Source: Chitinophaga sp. SYP-B3965 | Lineage (GTDB): Bacteria > Bacteroidota > Bacteroidia > Chitinophagales > Chitinophagaceae | DNA length: 64,000 bases | Reading direction: 5' to 3' | NCBI RefSeq assembly: GCF_009647655.1 | Contig: NZ_WJFD01000001.1 | Location: 1,612,001-1,676,000 of the forward strand | Shown: positions 1 to 9,432 of the stretch, in pieces | How positions within the stretch are numbered: position 1 is the first letter of the stretch | Layout: each line of letters starts with the position of its first letter | Made by a program: the position numbers and the translations under genes | Notes under the pieces: generated by a model | Seen by the model: the letters and a program-made list of their open reading frames with translations, nothing else | Told to the model about the DNA's origin: nothing | Database searches by the model: none

Positions 1-25
1 GATCCTGTCTTTAAACACTAAATTC

Positions 26-1144
26 TTAGCGGCATCCTTTACCTTTTAACGTTATGCCATAGCCGCTGAAGCTGTATGACGCGTCCACTGTTCTTGTAAT
101 AACTTTTAAAATTTCTTCGAGGCTTTCATCACCTAATGATATTGTTATAAAGCAGCCTGCAAAAGTATCTGCATTATACTGTATGGGGATAGCATACATT
201 TTCTCCAGGGTTTTTATAACAGAGTCCAGCGGGGCATCTTCAAAGCTGTAACTGCTCACTTTTTCCAGCCCTGCTGCAATTGGTAATTTATCTGTAAATG
301 TTTCTGTGATGAGTTCTTTATTAAGTCCTGAATACCTGCATACCTGCTGTGGCAGTACGATCTTTGCCGCAGATACTTCCAGGTCCTGCCCTTTCAGGTA
401 AACGGATACTTTCCCTGTTTTAACGGCCACTGATTCCTGGTTGCCGGATGCCGTTACTTTAAAACTGGTGCCCAGCACTTTTACGACCACATTCTCTGTA
501 TAGATATAGAAGGGTTGTTCCGGGTTTTTAGCAACGTCGAAGAATGCTTCTCCGGATAAGGTCACTTCCCGTTTGCTGCCATTCATCAGTAAATTATAGG
601 AGATCCTGGCGCCCTTTGCCAGCACTACTTTGGAGCCATCCGGCAGGAAGAGCAGTTCATCTTCTTTATTGCCATTATAACGGATCACATCTGCAGTGTG
701 ATCTGCTTTTTTGCCGGCAGCACCGGTGATGGTGTTCTCTCCTGTAGAAAGTAAGAAGGTTGTCAGTGCAATGATACCTGTAACAACGGCTGCTGCCATG
801 TACCAGTATTTTGCCGGTGATTTCTTTTTACGGACGGGGGTTATCTCTTCCCGGATATGATCCAGCATCTGCTCCAGCTGCACATCACTGATGTCCTGCT
901 GCCCTTCTTCTTCCGCCAGCCTCATTTCCAGGAGGAAATGTTTTGCTTCTTCCAGCAGCCATGCATGCTCAGCATCCCTCGCAGCCCATTCCAGCCAGTA
1001 GCCGGCATAGGGGCTTTGCGGATTCATAACCCAGTCTACAAACCGGTTATCCAGCAATAATGCATGTATCTTTTCTTCCTGCTGATCCATGGGAATAGCG
1101 ATGTCTATATAAGGTAATGTCCGTTTCCTTACATATATACTCAC
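26..1144 (-). CDS. FecR-family anti-sigma factor
   Basis: This 372-residue protein is a membrane anti-sigma factor that would hold the upstream ECF sigma factor inactive until a SusC-type receptor signals. The N-terminal ~110 residues are cytoplasmic, a single hydrophobic segment follows at about residues 112-133 (YMAAAVVTGIIALTTFLL), then a FecR periplasmic domain (from about 165, with LPDGSKVVLAKGARISY and the conserved VLGTSFKV stretch). The C-terminal ~75 residues (SYSFEDAPLDSVIKTLEKMY) look like the DUF4974/STN-like end common in Bacteroidota FecR proteins. It lies 16 bases after the sigma gene in the same direction. The matching SusC/SusD genes are expected beyond base 1, outside the window. 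The family call is strong; the polysaccharide target is unknown. Confidence 0.93.
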   Translation of the reverse strand: MSIYVRKRTLPYIDIAIPMDQQEEKIHALLLDNRFVDWVMNPQSPYAGYWLEWAARDAEHAWLLEEAKHFLLEMRLAEEEGQQDISDVQLEQMLDHIREEITPVRKKKSPAKYWYMAAAVVTGIIALTTFLLSTGENTITGAAGKKADHTADVIRYNGNKEDELLFLPDGSKVVLAKGARISYNLLMNGSKREVTLSGEAFFDVAKNPEQPFYIYTENVVVKVLGTSFKVTASGNQESVAVKTGKVSVYLKGQDLEVSAAKIVLPQQVCRYSGLNKELITETFTDKLPIAAGLEKVSSYSFEDAPLDSVIKTLEKMYAIPIQYNADTFAGCFITISLGDESLEEILKVITRTVDASYSFSGYGITLKGKGCR

Positions 1145-1160
1145 TTTTGGAGAAGTATTT

Positions 1161-1724
1161 TTAATCTTTTTTAGAACGGGGGGTATATTCTTTCCGTAAG
1201 GCCTTCAGGGCGCGCTGCATGAGGTTCAATACAGACTGGTAGTTCATACTCATCAGTTCTGCAATGCGTTCGTAGGAGATATTATGATAAAAGCGGAGGT
1301 ACACGGCTTCCTGCTGCCGTTTGGGTAGTTTATACAGTAATTGTTTCAGGGTCTGCCGGTTCTCTGCTTCTGTTTCCCTGGCGGTGATAGTTAACTCTAC
1401 ATATTCTTCCAGCAGGCTGTCTGAGGCCAGGCGCAGTTCACTTTCACTTATAAAGGAGTGCCGTGCATGCGCTTTGGATAATTTATTACGCAAAGCCCTG
1501 AAAAGATAGAATTTAGGATGAGAAGTGTCTGCGAGGTTCTCCCGGTTGCGCCAGATCTCCAGGAAGAGGTCCTGGATGCAGTCTTTGATCAGGTCCAGGT
1601 CATGGGTTAGCTTTAATCCATAGCGTACGAGGGACCTTACGTGGGCCCTGTAAATTGCTTCCAGGGCAGCTGGATCACCGCCTTTCATGCGGCTCCATTC
1701 TATATCGTGTTCACTGGAGATCAA
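1161..1724 (-). CDS. ECF RNA polymerase sigma-70 factor
   Basis: A 187-residue extracytoplasmic-function sigma factor. Region 2 is visible at about residues 20-90 (IYRAHVRSLVRYGLKL, IKDCIQDLFLEIWRNRENL) and region 4 at about 122-180 (LPKRQQEAVYLRFYHNISY, then an IAELMSMNYQSVLNLMQRAL helix-turn-helix). The length is usual for Bacteroidota SusC-associated sigma factors. It is followed directly by the FecR gene, the standard cell-surface signalling order (sigma, anti-sigma, susC, susD). It probably drives the receptor genes lying off the left edge. The 130 bases upstream contain no promoter motif I can defend. Confidence 0.94.
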   Translation of the reverse strand: MISSEHDIEWSRMKGGDPAALEAIYRAHVRSLVRYGLKLTHDLDLIKDCIQDLFLEIWRNRENLADTSHPKFYLFRALRNKLSKAHARHSFISESELRLASDSLLEEYVELTITARETEAENRQTLKQLLYKLPKRQQEAVYLRFYHNISYERIAELMSMNYQSVLNLMQRALKALRKEYTPRSKKD

Positions 1725-1854
1725 TAATTAACGTTTAGCAATACAATTTATAGCTTTCCTTATATCCAACCAAATAGTAAAATACCCGGCACTACTCTTT
1801 TATTACCTTTACCTCCTTCGGTGCTTTAATTTCCGAACGTAAGCAGGACTCTCA

Positions 1855-4800
1855 TTAATAAGGTATTGATTCCAGTTTCACCGGGCCTAACAAACCGGCA
1901 GATTGATACTTGCTTGCTGGCGTGTACGGGTTTACGTTAGACCAGTATTTTCTTTCTGTTGCGGGTAGTTTACTGTCTCCTATGAGACCGTTCACCCATG
2001 TGTTCACCACTTCTACTTCCAGTTTATTGTCACCATTCTTTAAGATACCAGTTACTTCTACTTTCCATGGAGCAGTCCAGAGCGTGCCCAGGTCTACGCC
2101 GTTCAGTTTTACTTTAGCCATTACCATTACGGAGCCAAGGTTGATGAAGTAGCGTTCTTTACCAATGGCGGGTGCTGAAAATGTTTTTGTATAATATGCG
2201 GTGCCGGAGAAGTTCTTTATTTGTTCATCGGGATGTTTGCTCCAGTCTGTTAAGGTTTCGAATGTATAGGTGGAATTAAACTTCACCTGCCATGCGTTAC
2301 TCAATTCCTGTAATACTTGAGGTTGCGGGAAGTTACTGCGGCGAACGCGCAAAGGATCAGGTATGAATTTTTTTCGGAAAACGATAAAGGCACTCTCGTA
2401 TGCTTCCAGTTGCAACGGTACGGTAGTGCCCATAAACTTAAGATTAAACTCTGGCAGGTCTCTTATTTTTCCTGTAACCGGATCCCACAGTTCTGGTTGC
2501 TTATCTTCCATACGGAAAGTAGGAGAAATTTTTACTGTCTGATCTGTTTGGTTGGTGAGGAAATAATAATCTGCGTCTTTCGCGGTGCGGTGTGCATATA
2601 ATACATTGGGATTAGCCAGACTTACGTCTGGTAGCAGGCGAATGTGCATGGCGTTCTTACCATCGATTATACCCTTTCCGGATACTACATTCGGCAGCTT
2701 CCACATCGCTGCTGCCAGCTTCCTCACTTCTTCATCAGCTTTAGGAAAATTCTGCAAACTGGGAGAACGTTTTGGCGCAGGCCCCAGGATCGCACCACCT
2801 TGTTTCGCCAGATCATACAACTTCTGTAATAATTCCGGGCGCATGGTTTCCAGTTGTGGCAATACCAGTAAACGATAACGCATGCCATCCGGTAATACGA
2901 ACCAGCCATCCTTTACACTCAGCCTTTGGAGGATCACTTCTGCGTTGATATAATCGTAAGAATAACCCTGCGGTATTTCAGGGTCTCTGACACCCGTCAT
3001 TTTAGGTGCATCTTCTCCAATAAAATAAGCAATATCATTCACTGGTTTTCCCTGCTGCAAAATGAAATTACACCTGCGGAGATAATCTACAAATGCTTTA
3101 CCCTGGTAGAACCAGGTATTCTTGCGGTTGAATTCTGTTCCAAAACCTACGTTCACACCGGGGTTGCGGTCTTCATAAGGCTGATGGATGAATACATGCA
3201 ATAAGGTATGATTGATCCCTTCTGTGAAGGACCAGTCGCCCCGCTTTTTGAGGAGTGCCGGATAACGTACATAGGCCTGTCCGCCGGAAGTAAAAGATTC
3301 TGCAGCTACTTTGTTCTTGCCGTAAATATGTGCAGCAGAAGATGCTGCCCGGCATTCAATATTACCCAATGTGCCTTCATTCCAGAATTCGCCGCCCACC
3401 TCATCAGATTGCCCGCCATATTTGAGGAATTCAGATGGGAAACCCCAGTGGCCATAATTCTCCAGCCATAGCCGCATTCCATCTTTGTGGCTGGCATCTC
3501 TCAAACCGGCTACATATTCATAGGCCACACGGTCTGCAATCAGCCTGCGCAGATCCCAGAGGAAGCGGTCACTCTGATCTGGTGTACCTACTACCCTGCC
3601 GGAAAGAACAGGCAGCCAGGGTAAGGGATCGTAGCCGTATTGTTTTTTAAAGGCCTTCTCCATACCATCTGTCCAGTTCTGGGAACCAGTTTCGTAACTA
3701 TCTGCTACCACCCATTTCAGGGAAGTGCGTTCAGCTGCGGGAATGCTTTTATAGATCTTACCAATAAATTCATCGTAATGATGTTGTATCGGAACACGAT
3801 TGATCTTATCTACTTCCAGGCCAGCTCCTTCCGGAGAGGCGGGTGCGTTTGTTACGCCTGTGGTAAGCATGCCATACCGTACAACAATCCAGTTGCCTGC
3901 AGGTACATTCCAGCGGAGGATACCGTCTTTCCCTAAATATTGCGTGATGTTCTTTATCTGTGCGGGAACAACTGCCAGCGTTGTATCTGTGGCAGTGGGA
4001 TGTTGCGGCCATTGGTATTCATTCCACAGTGGTAATGGTTGCTGAAACATTTTAGCCAGCTGCTTTTCCTCATACCTTTCAATACGTGGAGCTTTGTAAA
4101 GGACGATGGCCGCGAGCCCTGTCTTCGAATGCTGTTTAAAAGTGACGCGGAACGTTTTACCTCTAACAGGCGGAAAAGAAACGCTGAAGGGTGCAAATGG
4201 TTTAAAACCTACATTCAGGCTGGGATTAGTACGATCCACCTGGAACTTTGTAATAGTGCGGTAATCGTTCCCTTCTTTCACTTGTAATTCCACTGCTGCC
4301 CTGAAGGGTTTATGCATATAAAGCACAAGGCTCCTGGCCGTATTTTCTGCTGCCAGGTCCAGATCAATATGCATATCGGTTGAAAGCGTATCTGTATTAA
4401 GCACTATGAATTCCAGCTCATCTTCTGCAGGAGCAGGGTAAGCGAGCACTGCTACATCCTGAAAGTCTCCTTTCAATTTTTGTGATAACTGCTGCGGGCC
4501 TTTTACCATCACTTCCTCTCCCGCAAGATACCGCATGGATTGAGAAGGTTTGATCCATGGCCCGCCGCTCTGGCTCCATCCCGGACTGTTAAACAATCCT
4601 ATCTGCAAACCTTTTTCGCTGGCAGTGCGGATAGCCGTACGCGTTACTTTCCACCATTCATCGGAGAACAGTTTCACTTTGCCGTAAGGAACTTCTTTTT
4701 CATTGTAGCCGATATTACCGATGAAAACACGGCCAACACCAATATCCGCCATCGCTGCGAGGTCCTTTTTCGCACCCTCTTCACTGATGTTATCACTCAT

Positions 4801-4923
4801 CCAGTACCAGTACATGCTTAGTTTAGTACTATCAGGCGGTGTGGCGAAACCTTTCTGTACAGCGGTTTGCTGTGCAAATACAGGAATGGAGCAGACGCAG
4901 AACAGGATCAGTAAATATCTCAT
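1855..4923 (-). CDS. Secreted glycoside hydrolase, GH106-like alpha-L-rhamnosidase
   Basis: This 1022-residue protein has a signal peptide (MRYLLILFCVCSIPVFAQQ) and the layout of GH106 alpha-L-rhamnosidases. Near the N-terminus it has the typical WYWMSDNISEEGAKKDLAAM segment and a GLFNSPGWSQSGGPWI strand-loop. A long (beta/alpha)8-type catalytic region follows (KWVVADSYETGSQNWTDGM at about 400-420; a glutamate-rich VGGEFWNEGTLGNIE near 520). The C-terminal ~150 residues form a galactose-binding-like beta-sandwich (INLGSVMVMAKVKLNGVDLG). GH106 enzymes release terminal rhamnose from pectin such as rhamnogalacturonan, or from other rhamnosides; acting in the periplasm or at the cell surface is inferred. 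It sits 48 bases after a GNAT gene on the same strand and 130 bases before the sigma gene, so it may belong to the receptor locus that continues off the left edge. Confidence 0.85.
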   Translation of the reverse strand: MRYLLILFCVCSIPVFAQQTAVQKGFATPPDSTKLSMYWYWMSDNISEEGAKKDLAAMADIGVGRVFIGNIGYNEKEVPYGKVKLFSDEWWKVTRTAIRTASEKGLQIGLFNSPGWSQSGGPWIKPSQSMRYLAGEEVMVKGPQQLSQKLKGDFQDVAVLAYPAPAEDELEFIVLNTDTLSTDMHIDLDLAAENTARSLVLYMHKPFRAAVELQVKEGNDYRTITKFQVDRTNPSLNVGFKPFAPFSVSFPPVRGKTFRVTFKQHSKTGLAAIVLYKAPRIERYEEKQLAKMFQQPLPLWNEYQWPQHPTATDTTLAVVPAQIKNITQYLGKDGILRWNVPAGNWIVVRYGMLTTGVTNAPASPEGAGLEVDKINRVPIQHHYDEFIGKIYKSIPAAERTSLKWVVADSYETGSQNWTDGMEKAFKKQYGYDPLPWLPVLSGRVVGTPDQSDRFLWDLRRLIADRVAYEYVAGLRDASHKDGMRLWLENYGHWGFPSEFLKYGGQSDEVGGEFWNEGTLGNIECRAASSAAHIYGKNKVAAESFTSGGQAYVRYPALLKKRGDWSFTEGINHTLLHVFIHQPYEDRNPGVNVGFGTEFNRKNTWFYQGKAFVDYLRRCNFILQQGKPVNDIAYFIGEDAPKMTGVRDPEIPQGYSYDYINAEVILQRLSVKDGWFVLPDGMRYRLLVLPQLETMRPELLQKLYDLAKQGGAILGPAPKRSPSLQNFPKADEEVRKLAAAMWKLPNVVSGKGIIDGKNAMHIRLLPDVSLANPNVLYAHRTAKDADYYFLTNQTDQTVKISPTFRMEDKQPELWDPVTGKIRDLPEFNLKFMGTTVPLQLEAYESAFIVFRKKFIPDPLRVRRSNFPQPQVLQELSNAWQVKFNSTYTFETLTDWSKHPDEQIKNFSGTAYYTKTFSAPAIGKERYFINLGSVMVMAKVKLNGVDLGTLWTAPWKVEVTGILKNGDNKLEVEVVNTWVNGLIGDSKLPATERKYWSNVNPYTPASKYQSAGLLGPVKLESIPY

Positions 4924-4971
4924 ATCCCCGTAAAATAAGGAGAATATCGGCTCATAGCATCCTGTACCGTC

Positions 4972-5481
4972 CTACTTTACTTCCATTTCAAAAAAGGCGA
5001 GGGAAATATCACTGTAATGTTTAGGGAGTTTGGAGGTATCATCCGGTGTAAATACACCGAGGAATGTAAAACCGCAGTGGGTGTAATACTCGATGAGGCG
5101 ATCGTTATCTCCCCAGGTGTCCATGCGGATATAAGTATTGCCGGTTTCCTTTACATGCTCCTTAGCCCAGGTTACAATCGCTTTCACATAACCGCTGCCC
5201 CGGAATGCAGGGTTGGTAACAATGCGGTGAATATAGATAGCTTTCCCATGGCCACGGGCGCCCCAGATGAAGGGATCACTGTAGGCAATCATAAAAACGC
5301 AGGCGATCACACCATTCTCCAGGATCTTCCATTGCCGGCCTTCCTTTATCTCTATTTCCACCATGGGTTTGTCGAACGGCTTCCAGTGTTTATGAAAAAC
5401 AGTCTTTTGAAAAGCGACAGCTTCATCATACAGCCGGAATATTTCCGCCAGGTCTTTTTCGGTGCTTTGAATGATCTCCAT
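4972..5481 (-). CDS. GNAT-family N-acetyltransferase
   Basis: A cytoplasmic protein of 169 residues from the ATG at 5481; an ATG four codons earlier (5493) is possible but overlaps the preceding gene. The acetyl-CoA binding motif A is seen as IVTNPAFRGSGYVKAIVTWA at about residues 90-110. The C-terminal IEYYTHCGFTFLGVF is the usual GNAT motif B strand-helix-strand. The substrate cannot be read from sequence. It lies 20 bases after the T9SS lectin gene and 48 bases before the rhamnosidase gene in the same direction, which suggests cotranscription but no obvious shared pathway. Confidence 0.88.
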   Translation of the reverse strand: MEIIQSTEKDLAEIFRLYDEAVAFQKTVFHKHWKPFDKPMVEIEIKEGRQWKILENGVIACVFMIAYSDPFIWGARGHGKAIYIHRIVTNPAFRGSGYVKAIVTWAKEHVKETGNTYIRMDTWGDNDRLIEYYTHCGFTFLGVFTPDDTSKLPKHYSDISLAFFEMEVK

Positions 5482-5501
5482 GATGCAAAACAAAGGAAAA
5501 T

Positions 5502-7445
5502 TTACCGGATCAGCGTAATAGTGCCCTGCCTGCTGAACAACTTTCCTTTATAATCCACGCCCTGTACCATCCACACATAAGTGCCGGAAGCGGCGGGTTG
5601 TCCTTTCAGGCTGCCATCCCATTGATCAGAGAGTGAAGTGGTGGCGAATACTTCCTGTCCCCACCTGTCCCACACGCGGAAGAAATCCAGTTTAGGAACA
5701 CCGGGTGCAATGACACGGAAGTAATCATTCATGCCATCATTGTTGGGCGTAAAACCCGTAGGCACATAGAACTCAGGGCCTGCATATACCTTCACATTCA
5801 TGGTATCAATATCCTGGCAGCCTTCCGGAGAAGTAACCACGAGGCGGAAGTTTTGATCTTTCTGCAATATTGCCACCGGGTCCGGCAGATGCGGATCACT
5901 GAGGCCCAGCGCTGGTTCCCAGGTATAGGTAAGCCCTGTGCCTGCTGCTATTCCATTCATTTGCAGCGGCTGATCACGGGCAATCAATGTATCTCTTCCT
6001 GCATATACTTTTAAGTCAAGTACTTCCACCGGTGTTTCAATGGGTTTTGCTGCGCAGCCCAGATCGCTCACGGCGTGTAGCCGTGCAAGATACTTCCCTC
6101 CTGCTGCATAGCGGTAACTGAGATTTCGCTGTGTGCTGTTATCACCATTGCCCAGGTCCCAATACCATTTATGCACAAGTACATTGGGTGTTTCATTGGT
6201 GCCGGTGAATACATTCAGCTCTCCCAGGCAGGCATTCCTGCCCGTAGCAGAAATAACCGGCTGTTCTGCTATCTGTACCTGCGTACCACCTGTTGCACTG
6301 CAACCTTCTTTAGAGGTAACGGTCAGCTGTACATTGTAAAATCCGGGAGCTGTATAAGGTGCAATAGGATCTTTTACGGTAGAGGTTACGCCACCGCCCC
6401 AATCCCAATACCACTTTTCCAGTGTGCCTACGGCAACAGTGGTTCCATCTTTCACCTGCAACGGTGTGCCCAGGCAAAGAATGGGCGGTTCAAAGTCCAC
6501 AACGGGATAAGAACCAATGGTCACGGGGGCTTTGAGCGTATCTGAAATACAGCCGCTGTTATCTTCGATCACCAGTTTCACTTCATAATGACCGGCTTTG
6601 GGATACACATGCGGCGGCGGTTGTAATGCGGTGGAAAGTGTACCATCTCCCAGGTCCCACCAGCGGCGGGTGATCACACCGAAGGAGCTGGAATTATCAT
6701 TTAAATTCACTGCCGTACCATCGCACAGGATCTGCTGGGCATCAAAGCGGAACTCAGGGCGCAGGGCAGCGCAGAATTGCTGCACGTTGGAGGAACCACC
6801 GGTGGAACCGGCAAAACCCCAGTACACGAGGGGATCTCCGCCGAAGATATCTGTCACCAGGTCTTTCTGGATCGTGAGCCGTACCTGGCCGTCCACACTC
6901 ACTTCCAGCTCATGCGTAACAGCATCCCATTTAATACGGAATAAGTGCCAGTTGCAGTCTTCTATGTTCTCCTGCCCGTCTATCAGCATCACAGGTCCGG
7001 CCAGGTTGCCGCTGCTGGCATGGTCGGACAAGCCATTCATCTGGATGGCCAGGTGATCATAACCCGGATCACTTTCATCATTGTTCTGATAAGTATCAAT
7101 TAACACACCGAGAGAAGGGCTGATGCCTTTAAAACCAAGGCCCTGCCCGGTGGCGCCAAGGTTGGTGCCTTTTGTTTGCAGGATAAAGCCGATGCCGTCC
7201 GCGCCCGTGCCGTCCTTGCAACCAAGGTTTATATCAAATACGTAATTGAAAGACTGGGTGAGATCTGCTTTGTTCTTATTCCATACCGTGCCGCTCATGT
7301 TCTGCGCGTCTGGTGTAAGCACATAACAGTTGCACGTCCGTTGTGTAGCGGCGCCATTAAGTATGTAAGGTTGTTGTGATGGCTGTGCGTTAACTATTCC
7401 CAATAGGCATAGTATGCTGCTACACAGGCATAAAAGTCTTTTCAT
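5502..7445 (-). CDS. T9SS-exported L-type lectin/PKD-repeat protein
   Basis: A 647-residue surface or secreted protein. Residues 1-20 are a signal peptide. Residues ~25-228 look like an L-type (legume-like) lectin sandwich, with GADGIGFILQTKG and SLGVLIDTYQNNDESDPGYDH. Three PKD-like domains follow at ~230-310, 315-393 and 398-476, each with the WWDLGDG/WYWDWG/WYWDLGNG signature, then an Ig-like region. The last ~90 residues begin FYVPTGFTPNNDGMNDYF, the gliding-motility-associated C-terminal domain, that is, a type B sorting signal for the type IX secretion system. It therefore implies a T9SS elsewhere in the genome. It probably binds glycans outside the cell. The start is supported by the signal peptide; the next gene is divergent. 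Confidence 0.93.
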   Translation of the reverse strand: MKRLLCLCSSILCLLGIVNAQPSQQPYILNGAATQRTCNCYVLTPDAQNMSGTVWNKNKADLTQSFNYVFDINLGCKDGTGADGIGFILQTKGTNLGATGQGLGFKGISPSLGVLIDTYQNNDESDPGYDHLAIQMNGLSDHASSGNLAGPVMLIDGQENIEDCNWHLFRIKWDAVTHELEVSVDGQVRLTIQKDLVTDIFGGDPLVYWGFAGSTGGSSNVQQFCAALRPEFRFDAQQILCDGTAVNLNDNSSSFGVITRRWWDLGDGTLSTALQPPPHVYPKAGHYEVKLVIEDNSGCISDTLKAPVTIGSYPVVDFEPPILCLGTPLQVKDGTTVAVGTLEKWYWDWGGGVTSTVKDPIAPYTAPGFYNVQLTVTSKEGCSATGGTQVQIAEQPVISATGRNACLGELNVFTGTNETPNVLVHKWYWDLGNGDNSTQRNLSYRYAAGGKYLARLHAVSDLGCAAKPIETPVEVLDLKVYAGRDTLIARDQPLQMNGIAAGTGLTYTWEPALGLSDPHLPDPVAILQKDQNFRLVVTSPEGCQDIDTMNVKVYAGPEFYVPTGFTPNNDGMNDYFRVIAPGVPKLDFFRVWDRWGQEVFATTSLSDQWDGSLKGQPAASGTYVWMVQGVDYKGKLFSRQGTITLIR

Positions 7446-7555
7446 GGGAGGAATAGTTGGAACGTGCTGGCAAAATAATACTTCTGGGTGTATTATCCTA
7501 TTAAAACGGGATCAACGTATCTTTGGCGGGAAGAAAAGAAACCAACAGCATTAGT

Positions 7556-8704
7556 ATGGAATTGACGTACGAATCAACCTATCAGGCAGCCACAAAGGTC
7601 TGCGGCATCGTGGCCGCACATTTCGACAAACATTTGTCCTGTGCAGCATACAACGGAGAAGAAGAACTGGCCACCGCTCCTTCCCAGAAGGTCATAGAAA
7701 TAATCATAGATGTAGCTTTCTGGGCCAGCTTGCGCAAGGAAGAAGGATATGTGACCCGTATTTCACTCGCTTTCCTGCGGCCGGAACAGGCCGGCAAACC
7801 CCTGCTGTTTGAGCAGCGCATCCCGCTCACTGCCAAAGTATTAACAAAACTGGCGCCGGGTGTAGAGCGGCCGGGTGTGCATGTAGGGATCTGGTATGAT
7901 GAAGAAGGATTATACATCTGGGGCACCACGATCAAACTCCCTAATTTTTGCTTTGTACTGGATGTATCCGAACCGGGACTGCTGGTGATCAAACACCGCC
8001 GCCTGGCAGGATTGGGCAAATTCACCAATGTGGCCATGCTGAAAGGCGACCAGGTGCGGGTGGTGAATGAAGACATTGGCCAGCTGCCGGACAGTCCGGA
8101 AATACTCACCAACCTGCTGGGCCTGAATGCTTCCATTGTATGGAATGAACCGGTGAATGTGCTGATACAAATGGCTGTTTCCATGCGCGCACATAAACGC
8201 GGCGGCATTTTACTGGTGGTGCCTTCTGCGCACGACAACTGGCGGGAATCCATTATCCATCCCCTGCAATATCCTGTATCCCCTGCATTTTCCGGTGTGG
8301 CGGACCTGATCCGGAAAGACGGGAATATTGTGAGTGAAATATACTGGCAGAATGCCCTGCGGCGGGAAGTGGAAAATGTGACGGGCCTAACAGCTGTAGA
8401 TGGCGCCACCGTGATCAATGACCAGCATGAACTAATGGCCTTCGGTGCAAAGATCACACGCGCCAACCGCTCCTCTCCGGTAGAACTGGTACGTATGTCT
8501 GAACCGGTGATGGGTGGCAACACAATTATCCTGCATCCTTCCGGTATAGGCGGCACACGCCATCTTTCCGCAGCACAGTTTATTCATGATCAAAGAGATG
8601 CATTGGCGCTGGTAGCCAGTCAGGATGGGTACTTCACCGTATTCTCCTGGTCTGCGGAAGCAGAAATGGTACAGGCGCACCGGATAGATATCCTGCTTTT
8701 GTAA
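7556..8704 (+). CDS. DAC-like (DACNV-type) sensor domain protein
   Basis: A 382-residue cytoplasmic protein from the ATG at 7556. A TTG 33 bases earlier is also in frame, but a TAnnTTTG -7-like element (7518-7525) overlaps it, so ATG is preferred. The C-terminal third resembles the diadenylate cyclase (DAC) fold: AVDGATVIND at 280-289 matches the DGA motif, and IGGTRHLSAAQF at 331-342 matches the region of the DAC RHR motif, but here it is RHL. An N-terminal domain with two beta-rich halves precedes it. I recognise it as close to the family described as the probable sensor domain DACNV, which is related to DAC but thought not to make c-di-AMP. Nucleotide sensing is inferred. The gene is monocistronic and convergent with the sigma pair that follows. 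Confidence 0.65.
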   Translation: MELTYESTYQAATKVCGIVAAHFDKHLSCAAYNGEEELATAPSQKVIEIIIDVAFWASLRKEEGYVTRISLAFLRPEQAGKPLLFEQRIPLTAKVLTKLAPGVERPGVHVGIWYDEEGLYIWGTTIKLPNFCFVLDVSEPGLLVIKHRRLAGLGKFTNVAMLKGDQVRVVNEDIGQLPDSPEILTNLLGLNASIVWNEPVNVLIQMAVSMRAHKRGGILLVVPSAHDNWRESIIHPLQYPVSPAFSGVADLIRKDGNIVSEIYWQNALRREVENVTGLTAVDGATVINDQHELMAFGAKITRANRSSPVELVRMSEPVMGGNTIILHPSGIGGTRHLSAAQFIHDQRDALALVASQDGYFTVFSWSAEAEMVQAHRIDILLL

Positions 8705-8872
8705 GATAAACGTTAAGTGTTTTAACAAACAAATAACGGTAGCCAAAGAGATATTTTGCAACATTCGTAATGTGAAATGAATCTTTTGCAAAGCCCTCCG
8801 GATACATGCATACATTAGACATCAAAGATTAAATGGGTTTTGAATTTTCCCCCTATACACACATCACACCTT
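8705..8872. other. Intergenic region between convergent genes
   Basis: This 168-base stretch contains an 8-base direct repeat TTTTGCAA (around 8754 and 8784), a short GTTAA/TTAAC inverted repeat near 8712-8726, and the small palindrome ACATTCGTAATGT (8761-8773). I see no ORF or tRNA and no clear promoter. The spacer ends in a terminator hairpin. Confidence 0.4.
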
Positions 8873-8902
8873 TGGGGGAGTTTACATCACTCCCCCATTT
8901 TT
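8873..8902 (+). terminator. Rho-independent terminator after the DAC-like gene
   Basis: TGGGGGAG (8873-8880) pairs perfectly with CTCCCCCA (8890-8897) across a nine-base loop and is followed by TTTTT, so it is oriented for plus-strand transcripts. It overlaps the last codons of the convergent membrane-protein gene. Confidence 0.75.
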
Positions 8903-9432
8903 AAATTCCCCACTGTTATACTGATCCCACGGATCCTGTTCTGCCAGAGCTTTACAAGGATACCGATCTGAATGAGGAATACTATTATCACACCAGCTAT
9001 GATCCATTGCTTAGTAGCTGTGATGGTGATCACGCTGATGAAAAATGTTAGTAAGCCTGCGGCATATAATATCCTGGAGAGGATAGACAACCGCGCAAAA
9101 ATCTTCAGATCCGACAGGTATTTTTCCAGTGAGGCACGCATGTTACTGCCCTTCACCGGATTCCGGGCACTCAGGTAGCCGATCACATTGTGAACGATCA
9201 CCAGCAGCAGAGAAACCACCAGTATGATATTGGCATACAGCGGTTTCTGATGCCCATCAAAAAAATCGTAATACACTACGCCGATCACGCTGAAAGCCAA
9301 TATTTCTATGATCATTTGCGTTCTTATCTTTTTAAGCACCGGGTGTTTATTCTCTTTTAACATTTTCTTAATATCCGCGGTGCTTTTAGTGTTTGTGTCT
9401 TCGCCTTTCCAGGCTGCTTTTAACGGGTCCAT
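8887..9432 (-). CDS. Four-helix membrane protein, putative anti-sigma partner
   Basis: A 181-residue protein with a charged cytoplasmic N-terminus (MDPLKAAWKGEDTN) and four predicted transmembrane helices at about 40-58, 66-86, 113-138 and 143-163. It has no FecR domain and no zinc-binding HxxxCxxC motif. Its start overlaps the end of the ECF sigma gene by 13 bases, so translation is probably coupled. From that position alone I infer that it regulates, or is regulated by, the sigma factor. The family is common beside small Bacteroidota ECF sigma genes, but I cannot name it. Confidence 0.7.
   Translation of the reverse strand: MDPLKAAWKGEDTNTKSTADIKKMLKENKHPVLKKIRTQMIIEILAFSVIGVVYYDFFDGHQKPLYANIILVVSLLLVIVHNVIGYLSARNPVKGSNMRASLEKYLSDLKIFARLSILSRILYAAGLLTFFISVITITATKQWIIAGVIIVFLIQIGILVKLWQNRIRGISITVGNLKMGE

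Noticed and set aside
7523..7555. TTG start for the DAC-like gene
   Set aside because: It would overlap a -7 promoter-like element and add residues with no conservation seen; the ATG at 7556 is preferred.
7582..8556. 324-residue open frame on the minus strand inside the DAC-like gene
   Set aside because: It lies wholly antisense to a gene with recognisable motifs, is serine/arginine/proline-rich and has no recognisable domain; a frame shadow.
8740..8800. Small RNA in the spacer after the DAC-like gene
   Set aside because: There are TTTTGCAA repeats and a terminator downstream, but no TAnnTTTG promoter match was found.
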